Assembly: GCA_009829735.1 (NCBI GenBank) | Contig: CM020619.1 | Span: 22,717,554 to 22,781,553 of the forward strand | Length of the DNA: 64,000 bases | From: Pyropia yezoensis | Taxonomy: Eukaryota; Rhodophyta; Bangiophyceae; Bangiales; Bangiaceae | Direction: 5' to 3' | Shown here: one piece after another, positions 55,471 to 64,000 of the stretch | Layout: every line of letters starts with the position of its first letter | How positions within the stretch are numbered: the first letter of the stretch is position 1 | Notes under the pieces: generated by a model | What the model was told of the DNA's origin: nothing | What the model saw: only the letters and a program-made list of their open reading frames with translations | Database searches by the model: none | Program-made: the position numbers and the translations under genes

Positions 55471-58400
55471 TTACAGTAGGCGTCGTCGCCTCATGTAAGG
55501 CATGAGTAGTTGGCGGGGTATATTCGCCGCCTGTTCCCAGGTGGGTGAGTCGTATCCGACCCACATAACCTTGACGTACCAGGGTCCTGGTATGTCCGGG
55601 TCGGTGTGTCCGACCACGCTCTCTACTTGGTATGGAATCCCATCCGGTCCCACCGGGTCATCCGATCGGTGGGTTGTAAGGGCTTCATGTAGCAACCCAG
55701 CCGGTACCGGCTGAGGCTGTTCCGGCTTCGGAGCAGGTGTGACATCATTCATGCTGATGCGTTGAATCTCCGTATCGGAGTGTAAGATCACAGAGTGGTC
55801 ATCTCTGTGGAGGATCTGGTACGGTCCCTTGACCGGTTGCATAAGCTTGTTCCCTCGGAATTTCTGGTGTCTGATATAGACCCAGTCACCTGTTACCAGG
55901 GTTGCGTTGCGCACCCGTAGTCGGGCGTCGAAGTTCTTCTTATACCGAAGTTGTGTTCTGTCAAGGGCACCCTTGAGCTTAGGAATCATCCACGATAGCT
56001 TGGCCAACCAAGCTAGGTGGATGCGTTCGGCGGGTCGGCCCTTCGGTGTATCATACCGAGTGCACCTGCCTGGCGGCAGCGTCAGGTTACCGACGCCTAG
56101 TGGCATGACCCATTCCAGTGGGGCGATGTTGGTACTCCGATGTGGCCTGGCATTGTATGCCAGGGTGAGTACGGACAGAAGCCTGTCCCAAGTGTTCGTG
56201 TGCTCTGCCACGTAGCACTGTAGCATCTTGACGATGGTGCGGTTGAACCGCTCCACCTGCCCGTTGGACTGCGGGTGGTAGTCGGATGCCCGACGTGGTT
56301 CGATACCGAACATGCCCAGGACCTTAGTGCAGAATGCCGACGTAAGGTTTGCTCCGTTATCGGAGAGGAGTTGCTTCATGACTCCGTATGCACTGATCCA
56401 GTGGTCAACCACTGCGTTCATGATCGTGTATGCCGTATCATTCGGGATGGCTGCCGCTCTTGACAGCTTAGTGAAGCGGTCAGACATGACCAGGATGTAC
56501 CTGTTCCCTTCTTCCGTTATCGGAAGTGGCCCGAGTATGTCGATAGCGACTTGCTCGTTGGGCCCATCAGGTGGGAATAGCTTCATGGCAGACGCCCGCC
56601 TATGTAGACTCATGCGGTTACGTGCACAGGGGTGGCATCCCCGTACGTGGTCGACCACGTCGACGGCCATTGCTGGCCAGTAGAAGAACCTTCGCATTGC
56701 TGCGAACATACGTGAACCCCCCGGGTGTCCGGCTGTAGGGTTCTCATGTTCTCGTTTCATGACGGCTTGCCGTAAGGACACGGGAACCACGACTTGATGT
56801 CGTCCATCGGCGGGTGCCCGCCGGTATAATGAGTCCGTCTTCGTTCTCGGAGAAGATGCCGGCCGTACCGGCCAGGAGGTTAGCACGATGACGTCTACAG
56901 TCATCGTCGTTGGCCTGTGCCTCGCGGAAGTCCGCGAGGGTCAATGGGCACGCAAGGTGTGCCATGGTATGGTCAGCCATACCCTGGGTAGCATTACCCA
57001 CCATGCACACCGGTACTACCGGGATGTCCTCGTCCACCGGGCGGGTATCCCCGCTCGGGGTGTCGAGTCGAGACAACGCGTCTCCGAGGTGGTGGGTTGG
57101 CCCAGCCTTATACACCGTGCGGTAGTCGTGCTCGGCCATCTTCAGCCTCCATCGGGCTAGCCTCCCATGGCTATCGGAATCCTTGTCACCAAGGTTGAGG
57201 AGCCATCGTAGGGGTTCGTGGTCGGACCTCACGATGAACCTGGAGCCCTCCAGGTATGGACGGAGCAGTTGCACTGCCCATATAACTCCGAGGCATTCAC
57301 GCTCGGTGGCACTATAGTTCCGCTCAGCCGGGTTGAGTGTCCGGCTGAAGTACCCTACCGGACGTAGGTCCGGGATAACGTTATCGGTACCGATCAACGT
57401 CTCTCCCTGTAACAGGGTGCATCCCACTTGTGTATCACACGCATCGACATCGATGACGAAGGTACCCCGTCTATGCGGTAACGCAAGGACGGGTGGGGCT
57501 AGTAGGGCTCGCTTCAGCGACTCGAATGCCTCCTCTTCGCTAGGCGAAGGGGGTTGGAGTACCTTGGGTAAGGTACTGCTCGTAAGAACCGTTAACGGTT
57601 TAGCTATCCGAGCGAAGTCCTTGACGAACCGTCGGTATACATTGCACATTCCCAGGAAGCTCTTGAGCTGCGTCTGGGTGTTAGGGAACCGGGCATCCCG
57701 GAGTGCCCGGGTATTGGCTTCGAGTACCCCTAGCTTACCAGGGGTTATCTGGTGGCCCAGATACTCGACCGTCTGTTGGAAGAAGGCGCACTTCTTCAGA
57801 CGCAGGGTTACCCCGGCGTTCCTCAAGAGGGTAAGTACCTCGTCAACATGTTGTACATGGTCATCCATGTTACGCGAGAAGACGATGACGTCATCGAGGT
57901 ACACTAGGCAGTTACGCCACTTCACCCCCGACAGTATGATGTCGATAGCCCGCTGGAATGTAGCGGGGGCGTTGGACAATCCGAAGGGCATCCTTAGGAA
58001 CTCGTACACTCCACTGTGACAGACGAATGCCGTCTTGGGGATATCCTCTTCCGCCACCGGGATCTGCCAGTATCCGGCATTGCAGTCGATGGTGGTAAAC
58101 ACCGTAGCCTCCCCCAGGGAGTCGATGCATTCATCCATCCTTGGTAAAGGGTATGAGTCCTTCTTGGTAACCAAGTTGAGGCGTCGATAATCGATGCAAA
58201 ACCGAGGAGTTTGATCCTTCTTCGGCACAATAACGACTGGGGCACCCCATTCCGACATCGAAGGTCGGATCACCTTAGCTTCACTCATCCTCTTCACTTC
58301 TCCATCAACGATCTCTCGTTGCATAGGTCCCGCTCGGTGCGGTTGTGAGCGGGCGGGTCGTGCGCCTGGTACCAGGTCTATACGATGTTGGGTTGCCCCA

Positions 58401-59659
58401 ATGGTCCCCAAGGCCCCGCCTGTCCACATAACGTCATGCTTTCTTAGCATCCGTCGTACCCCTTCGGCTACCGAAGGGGGAAGGTGGTCGAGGTCAGCCT
58501 CGGCCAGTGCCTTCAAGGCCTCTTGGTCCTTTGGCGGCAGGTCCGCCGGAGCCGCCGATGAGTTAGGCTTCCCGTCATCGGTTTGCTGTCGCTCGGTGGT
58601 CTCGGCGACCGCCAGTACTTCAAGTGGTTCCACTTGACCTTCGTTATCAGGGGTAAGGATATCTCCTTCGTAGAGTTCGGCAATCCCGAGGATAGTTCCC
58701 TTCGGGAGGGTGACTGCCTTACGGCGATAGTTCGCCATCACTAGGAGGGACGACCCTCCTGCTGGGAGGTCTATGAGACCGTTGGCCATGGTCAACCCAT
58801 GGCGCTTGTACGTCCGTAGGTTGGACTGGACTCTGCAGATGCCTGCGAGGTCGCAGTTAACCGGGAGGACTGTCTCTGACAACGGCTCAAAGCGAGTTCG
58901 CTTGGCCAACCGAAGTGTCTTCGGCTCGACGCTTGCGTACACCTCAGCCACGTTAACGTGGCTTCCTTGTAGCGTCAGGTCCCTGACGATAGCCGTGTGT
59001 CCTCGCTTCGTCCCGTCGGCTTCTTGAAGCTCGACGGTCCTCCGGCCTGGCCGGATTGCATCAACGTGAACGTTGATGAAGGTGCACCCCAGTATGCAGG
59101 GCACCGATAGCGTTTCACATACCAGGAAGTCAACTTCCGTGGTGAGATCCCCGATGGTAACCTGCAGCGACATCGCTGCGGTCGTACGAATGAGTCGACC
59201 ATTCGCGTCCTTGATGGTGGGTCCCCGAGTCACTCTGACTCGTGGAAGCCACTTGTCCGGGAGGGTATCCTTCCGGATAAGGTTGGGTCCAGCCCCTGTG
59301 TCCAGTACAGGGTAGTACGATCGTGTCGACTGGGGGTCAACCCCCAGTGTGGCTGATACCTTGAAGTTCTCCAAGGTAAACAACACATGTCCTACACCGA
59401 TATCCGGTGTAGCTCGGGCATCCTGAACAGGGCCCTTGTCTGGTTCAACGTGACGGGGCTTCCCGTCCTCTCCTCCCAACCTTGGAGGTTGGTCATCAAT
59501 CCCCTGACGCCGTGTCGTCGGGGCCGGAAGGTGTACCCGGGGGTTGATGCGGCGTCGGCTCAACCGCGCTCTTCGTGGGGCTTTCCCCGCGGCACTCCGG
59601 GGTGGCTTGCTTGGGTAACCCCAGCGCCCCCCGGTCATCCTTCCTCTTACTCGTTTCCC
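55471..59659 (-). CDS. pol: Pol of family B, right assembled copy, complete but for one frameshift
   Basis: Entered by -1 frameshift from gag; an ATG at 59638 also exists in this frame. The order is a basic linker, protease with L-D-T-G-A-G (about 59.30 kb) and C-I-L-G-C, RT, RNase H, integrase and a chromodomain ending at 55471. An extra A near 56828 (TATAATG against TATATG in the left copy) splits it into 56744-59638 and 55471-56904 between RNase H and integrase. Total coding length is about 1390 codons, normal for chromovirus pol. Taken with the left copy, every break is private to one copy, so the consensus frame is probably intact. Confidence 0.88.
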
Positions 59660-61830
59660 GCCCTTGGTAGGGTGCTGTCCGCCGGGACATCCGGCTGAGG
59701 AGGTGCCCCCTCGACGGCCAGTACTCCACCTGGAGCTGGCTGCCTACCCGGTGCGGGTCCGGGTGCTCGGGCGGGATACCCCCCGGTGGATGCCTTGCGT
59801 TGCGCCGCTGCCCGCCGAGACTCCTCGGGGATGAGTGGGCAGGAAGACACCCAGTGCTGGGGATCCCCACACAACATACACCCGGACGTGCCGGTCCCCC
59901 CCTGAGTTCGCATCGGGGTAGCCCCGTAGCTACGGTTGCCTCCCTCGGGCGCCCGAGTGCCTGCTCCCTGGTAGGCCTTGGGTCCTTGGGTCAACCGGAA
60001 CATGGACTCCCCCAACCGGTTGGGTCGGCCCGCAATCTGCGGAGGTGCCTCCGTGCGCACCGCCCATGTTGGCAAGGGTTGGTGAGGGTTACCCGTCACC
60101 GGGGAGTACCCCGTAGTCCGCACATACGGGACGCGCCGTCCCGTTCCTTCGTTGACCTGGAACTGGGTTCCAGCCGGGGCGATGTACGCTACCGTACCGT
60201 GTTCATCAATCACCGGCGTCGCCGGTAGCAACAGGTGGCCCTGTTGGTCGACTAGAGGGTCATCCTCACCAATAGGGGTATGTTCGGTCGCCACCAGTAC
60301 TGGTACGGCCTTGCGTTCCACCTTCTCTTGCCTCGGTACCGGGGTAAGACTGGGCTTGCCTCCCTCACCCTTGGGCTTCGGGGCCAAGGCACACTCCGGG
60401 TGTAGAACCCGGTATGCGTCCCCTAGGGACTTGCACATATGCATCAGTCGACTGAAGTTCGTCCGTGCCGTGTTGGCGCCCCGTGCGGATATCCGCACGT
60501 AGTTGGGTACTCCTGCGAACAGGATGGCCCGTAGCTCCCCTTCTTCGAGGAGCTTCCCCAGCTCGTAGTCGAGCTCTTGGATCCGGCGTCCAAACATCTC
60601 CTCATCCTCCCAGGACTGGGCGGTGGCAGTGCGAAGGGGCCGATAGTGGTCCTCGCACTTGTCCTCACTGAGGTAGCTGCTCAGCAGCTCCTTCAATATC
60701 CCACGGTAATCCATGGGGGTGGCCGCGACCCTCATTCCCGGCATCGGGGATGCCTGGCGAAGAATGCCTCGCACCCGTTCATCAAAAAAGAACGGGAGGA
60801 TCTCCAGAGCCAGCCCCTCGTTAACGAGCGCCTTGTCTGCGGCTGCCTTGAAGCTAGTCAAGAAGCCGATGACTGCCAACGGGCGTCCGTTCGGCCCCCC
60901 GAACATAGGGACTCCCTTCATAAGGGTCTGCATAGAGCGGATCGCCCGATGCGACGTATTACGCATCGATTCCGATACGGTGGTAGAGCGGTCCTCCAAA
61001 CGATAACGTTCCGGAGTAAGAACCGACCGGAAGACCTCGTTGACGATCTCCGTGTCAGCGTCCTGGATATCCAGTCGCTTAGCCAGTTGATGAGCGAACT
61101 CATCGGACTCCATCCGCTTCAGTAGGCTCGCAGTTACCTGCGCGGTCATAGCTTCCACCACTGAAGATGGTACTTCAGGCGTCGGCACCTCGGGAACCCG
61201 AGTTGCCTGGCCTCCTTCGTCGTGGGGGTACTGCGAGAGGGTACCTCCTCCCCCAATAACCGACTCTCCCCCGGCGTACGTATCCGCCGGGTCGTGTCCG
61301 CGGAGTCCGCTTCGGGTGCTCCGAGCGTATCGCTCCGTGTGACTCCGTTCCAATTCTGCCGACGAGTCGGACCCATACCCCATTGTGTCCGGGGGTTGTC
61401 CAGGAGTAGCAACACCGGGGTTGACCCTGGTGGACTCCGAAAGTAGTCCGGCCGGTTCGAACCGTACCGGTGTGGGAGGAACACGACGGGGTCCCGTCGT
61501 GTGCCGTGTTGACATCAACACTGCCATTGCGTCCTCCGTCCGATCTTGACGGGCGTCGAGCCCGGAAAACCGGGCCTCGATGCGGGCCAATGATGCCATC
61601 AGGGAATCCCCTGGTGAAGGAGGCGGCGGAGTGAGGTCGGTCGACGACAGTTGAGGCGGGCCCCCGCCTCCTGCCGTCCGAGCCGTGCCAAACGTCGATC
61701 CGGCACCGGAAAGCATTGGCGTCTCAATGTTATCGATCGGGTTCCCGATCCCGGTTCCCGTAGTCACCTCCGGGGTCGGCGTCGACGCCGATCCGTCATC
61801 TTGAACGTTCCCCGTCTCTTGGGTAGACAT
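59647..61830 (-). CDS. gag: Gag polyprotein, family B
   Basis: Capsid/nucleocapsid precursor of 727 codons, from the ATG at 61830 (M-S-T-Q-E-T-G-N) to TAA at 59647. The N-terminal region is Thr/Pro/Ser-rich. The central region, 61.1-60.4 kb, is helical and capsid-like, with R-S-M-Q-T-L-M-K-G-V-P and F-F-F-D-E-R-V-R. One CCHC knuckle, C-M-L-C-G-D-P-Q-H-W-V-S-S-C, lies near 59.84-59.88 kb. The C-terminus ends A-G-N-E, as does family A gag, because the slippery site encodes these residues. The frame is intact and only one assembled copy exists. Confidence 0.9.
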   Translation of the reverse strand: MSTQETGNVQDDGSASTPTPEVTTGTGIGNPIDNIETPMLSGAGSTFGTARTAGGGGPPQLSSTDLTPPPPSPGDSLMASLARIEARFSGLDARQDRTEDAMAVLMSTRHTTGPRRVPPTPVRFEPAGLLSESTRVNPGVATPGQPPDTMGYGSDSSAELERSHTERYARSTRSGLRGHDPADTYAGGESVIGGGGTLSQYPHDEGGQATRVPEVPTPEVPSSVVEAMTAQVTASLLKRMESDEFAHQLAKRLDIQDADTEIVNEVFRSVLTPERYRLEDRSTTVSESMRNTSHRAIRSMQTLMKGVPMFGGPNGRPLAVIGFLTSFKAAADKALVNEGLALEILPFFFDERVRGILRQASPMPGMRVAATPMDYRGILKELLSSYLSEDKCEDHYRPLRTATAQSWEDEEMFGRRIQELDYELGKLLEEGELRAILFAGVPNYVRISARGANTARTNFSRLMHMCKSLGDAYRVLHPECALAPKPKGEGGKPSLTPVPRQEKVERKAVPVLVATEHTPIGEDDPLVDQQGHLLLPATPVIDEHGTVAYIAPAGTQFQVNEGTGRRVPYVRTTGYSPVTGNPHQPLPTWAVRTEAPPQIAGRPNRLGESMFRLTQGPKAYQGAGTRAPEGGNRSYGATPMRTQGGTGTSGCMLCGDPQHWVSSCPLIPEESRRAAAQRKASTGGYPARAPGPAPGRQPAPGGVLAVEGAPPQPDVPADSTLPRAGNE
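59653..59659 (-). promoter_or_regulatory. -1 ribosomal frameshift slippery site GGGAAAC, family B
   Basis: Read on the minus strand in the gag frame as G GGA AAC, two codons before the TAA at 59647-59649. A -1 slip gives GGG AAA CGA and continues open into pol. The heptamer, phase and distance to the gag stop are the same as in family A. Downstream, CCGGGG and CCCCGG words could form a stem. Confidence 0.75.
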
Positions 61831-62035
61831 GGTCACAATCAGTCAACCGACGTATCAATCACCACGAACAAGAGAGCGAGGGGGTAGATTGGGGAGAGTA
61901 ACAGTAGATCACAGTCACAGGTAAAATCTCAACACAATCGATCAGGTCGCAACACCACGAGTACAAGAAAAGGACCAGATCCCTATCCGTGTGCCAGGGC
62001 CGAAGACGGCGTCACCACAAGGGTGACGGAAACCC
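61831..62035 (-). other. 5' leader of family B between PBS and gag
   Basis: About 205 bases of leader with no ORF; packaging signals are expected here but none can be named from sequence. Confidence 0.6.
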
Positions 62036-62054
62036 GTCCCCTGCTGCTCCACCA
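62036..62054 (-). promoter_or_regulatory. primer-binding site, family B
   Basis: On the minus strand TGGTGGAGCAGCAGGGGAC starts one base after the 5' LTR. It is identical to the PBS of family A, so both families use the same tRNA primer. Confidence 0.8.
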
Positions 62055-62055
62055 A

Positions 62056-62418
62056 TGTAGCACAATAGGAATCCGTCGCACGTCCACTCTCAGGGAACAC
62101 TCACCAAGGGGGATCGGCACCAACGTCACCGGGAGGCCAAGGTTGCTGTCCTTGGAGCGCAAGCCACGGGACCAAGATGGGAGCCCAAATGGGAGGGGTT
62201 TGTTGTTCTACCTTGGCCGGCGGTGGATTCGCCACCGGCCCCCTCGTTATAAACCCTCGGAGACACTACTAACTACCCTCCACCCCAAGATGCAAGTCCC
62301 TCTGGTCATACGTAACTTATAGATACCGTGACCAGTACGAACTATCAAATTGAAAGTTAAGGGTTAGAAGTAGCCCCCCTGATATTAGGGTCACAATACG
62401 GACAACCATATTGCTACA
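62056..62418 (-). repeat. 5' LTR of family B (363 bp)
   Basis: Same length and apparently same sequence as 45705-46067. TGT...ACA ends; bounded outside by the ACTGG duplication. Confidence 0.95.
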
Positions 62419-62423
62419 ACTGG
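62419..62423. other. target site duplication ACTGG (right)
   Basis: Second copy of the five bases found at 45700-45704; the family A pol reading frame resumes immediately after it. Confidence 0.95.
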
Positions 62424-64000
62424 GTCAAGTTGATGAATGGGGAGACTATCCCCATCCTTGGTAAGGGAAAGTCTGTGGCTCCTGTGACAGTCTCACAGTC
62501 GAAGCCCTGTTTGCTCTGTGAGGGAAGGGTTTACCGCTACCCTGCGTTTAGCCCGCAAAGTCACGTTGCCCCCCAACTCGGTGGCGCACGTTGACGTTGT
62601 AACTGATTTTTCGGGGAACGGGTTGGTGCACCCTAACCCCCGTCTTGCTCGCAAGCACCAAGTGCATGTTGCCCTTGGCACGATGGACTCCAAAGCCGGA
62701 GTCCCGTGGAGGATCCAGGTGATGAACCTGAGTCCGACGCCCAAGTACTTCAAGTCGGGAGCCAAGTTCGGCTATATCGACCAACATGAGGGACCGGTAG
62801 TAGCGGTCACCCTCAACGCGGGCGCAAGTAGCGACCCGAAGTCCGGAAAGGAGAAGCATCAAGCCAAGTCGGCCACCTCTCCTCGGCCCCATGTGAACAT
62901 GGAGGGTGTTCCCCCCAGGTTGAGGGTTCAAGTTGAACGCCTCTTGGGCCAATATCACAAGCTGTGGGATGGTCAATTGGGACTCATGAGAGCCACCCAA
63001 CACCGGATCGAGTTGAAGCCCGGTGCACCCCCTATACGCCAACAACCGTATAGGGGAGGACCTCGTTCAAGGGCCCTCGTTAAGGAGCAAGTTGCTCGCA
63101 TGGAGGCCCTCGATGTGATCGAGGCCAGCAACGCCGAGTGGGCGAGTCCGGTGGTTATCGTCCCCAAAGTTGATGGGACCCCCCGGTTTTGTATCGACTA
63201 CCGTAAGCTCAACGAGAGCACGGTGAAGGACAGTTATCCCCTACCTAGGATGGATGACTGTCTGGACTCTCTGGGGGAGGCAAACGTGTTCTCTACCCTG
63301 GACTGTAACGCGGGGTACTGGCAAATTCCCATTGCCCCGGAGGACAGGCATAAAACTACCTTTACCTGTCACTGTGGTACCTACCAGTGCAAACGCCTAC
63401 CGTTTGGTCTGTGTAACGCGCCGGCAACTTTCCAGCGCGCTATGGACATGATTCTGGCCGGAGTACGGTGGCAGATCTGTCTTGTGTACCTAGACGATAT
63501 CATTGTGTTCTCCCGAAGTCCGGAGGAACACATTGGCCATCTTGGCCAGGTGTTCAAGCTACTTGCTGACGCCGGTGTGTCACTGAACGCGAGTAAGTGC
63601 CACCTCTTCACTCAAGAGGTGGAGTACTTGGGACATGTTGTCCGTCCGGGGCGTCTCAGTGTTAACGAGAAGAACTTGAGGGCCATACGTAAGGCTCAGT
63701 ACCCCCGGACCCAGACCCAGATGAGGAGCTTCCTCGGGATGTGTAACGTGTACCGACGTTTCACCAAGGGCTTCGCCAAGGTGGCGAAGCCGTTGAATGA
63801 GCTAGTGAGCTCAACGCTACCGAAGAACCTGCCTCCCCCAAGTCGGGTGGAGCAGGAATCCTTTGAGACTCTTCGGGACCTTCTGCTGAAGCCCCCCATC
63901 TTGGCAATTCCCAGGTTGGGAGGCCACTACATCCTGGATGTGGACGCTAGCTACGACCAACTTGGTTGTGTGTTGCTTCAGCAGCAGCCGGACAAGGAGT
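62424..64000 (+). CDS. pol: Pol continuation, family A copy 2 (protease end, RT, start of RNase H)
   Basis: Continues the frame cut at 45704 (V-K-L-M-N-G-E-T). A frame change is needed near 62.52 kb. From about 62530 a single frame stays open to the window edge. It includes the pre-RT region (R-P-H-V-N-M-E-G-V), RT with F-C-I-D-Y-R-K-L-N (63.19 kb) and Y-L-D-D-I-I-V-F-S (63.49 kb), and the start of RNase H (L-D-V-D-A-S-Y-D). The codon at 63611 equivalent to the stop in copy 1 is TAC here. Protein identity to copy 1 is high. Confidence 0.88.

Larger units (their letters stand above)
45705..62418 (-). mobile_element. chromovirus family B, full-length, nested in family A pol (assembled with a probable false duplication)
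   Basis: Identical-looking 363-bp LTRs, a perfect 5-bp TSD, PBS, PPT, gag, a frameshift site, pol with chromodomain and an antisense ORF define a complete element on the minus strand. As assembled it is 16.7 kb with a 500-N gap. About 5.4 kb on the two sides of the gap is the same sequence, so the true length is probably about 10.8 kb. It appears very young. Confidence 0.9.
42667..64000 (+). mobile_element. chromovirus family A, copy 2, interrupted by family B; 3' end outside window
   Basis: The element has a 5' LTR, PBS, intact gag and -1 frameshift site. Pol is split at 45704/62424 by the family B insertion. RT is intact up to the window edge, so RNase H, integrase, chromodomain, antisense ORF and 3' LTR should follow beyond 64000. 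A frame change near 62.52 kb within pol is independent of the insertion. Confidence 0.9.

Noticed and set aside
55471..59659. Two separate tandem family B elements
   Set aside because: There is no LTR between them, the offset is constant, and errors cluster at a 500-N gap. Unmerged contig ends explain it better.
1..64000. CRISPR arrays, tRNA or rRNA genes
   Set aside because: No spaced direct-repeat array, no tRNA T-loop/anticodon arrangement and no rRNA-like conserved stretch was found on reading through.

Overview
This is nuclear DNA of a eukaryote with a very GC-rich genome. Host genes contain long Gly, Ala and Pro runs and few introns, and they sit among decayed DNA transposons and large Ty3/gypsy (chromovirus-type) LTR retrotransposons. 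This pattern resembles bangiophyte red algae (Porphyra/Pyropia type). That assignment is an inference; no organellar or rRNA marker is present to fix it.

Layout. 0.3-3 kb: a hAT transposase gene with a cluster of short CAAGTGTA repeats on its 5' side. 3.8-7.2 kb: a cytoplasmic dynein intermediate chain-like WD40 gene. 8.3-9.5 kb: a spliced multi-pass membrane protein gene on the minus strand. 11.8-15.5 kb: a broken CACTA/Plavaka-like transposase with an N-terminal C2H2 finger. 19.1-21.4 kb: a decayed ORF of unknown family. 23.1-27.8 kb: a large Ala/Gly-rich unknown protein gene, convergent with a SNAP-25-type Qbc-SNARE gene (27.9-28.8 kb). 29.8-35.6 kb: a 5'-truncated, mutated chromovirus (family A, copy 1). 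36.8-38.2 kb: a dead Tigger/pogo-like transposase. From 42.7 kb to the window end: a second family A copy (LTR, PBS, gag, start of pol), interrupted within pol by a younger chromovirus (family B, 45.7-62.4 kb, minus strand). The insertion has a perfect 5-bp target duplication (ACTGG) and LTRs that look identical by eye.

How the retroelements work. Both families have an LTR beginning TGT and ending ACA, the same primer-binding site, gag with one CCHC knuckle, and a canonical slippery heptamer GGGAAAC two codons before the gag stop. A -1 shift at this heptamer enters the pol frame. Pol carries protease, RT, RNase H and integrase, with a chromodomain at its end. Both families also carry a long ORF on the opposite strand between pol and the 3' LTR (about 815 codons in B; broken and about 640 codons in A). 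This antisense ORF is the most unusual feature of the window.

Assembly warning. The 500-N gap at 53.4-53.9 kb is flanked by about 5.4 kb of near-identical sequence in the same orientation (48.0-53.4 kb and 53.9-59.3 kb). Indels are concentrated beside the gap on both sides. The simplest reading is that two overlapping contig ends were not merged, so the real family B element is a single copy of about 10.8 kb. Frame changes at G or C homopolymers also affect the dynein, unknown-protein and SNARE genes and may be sequencing indels.
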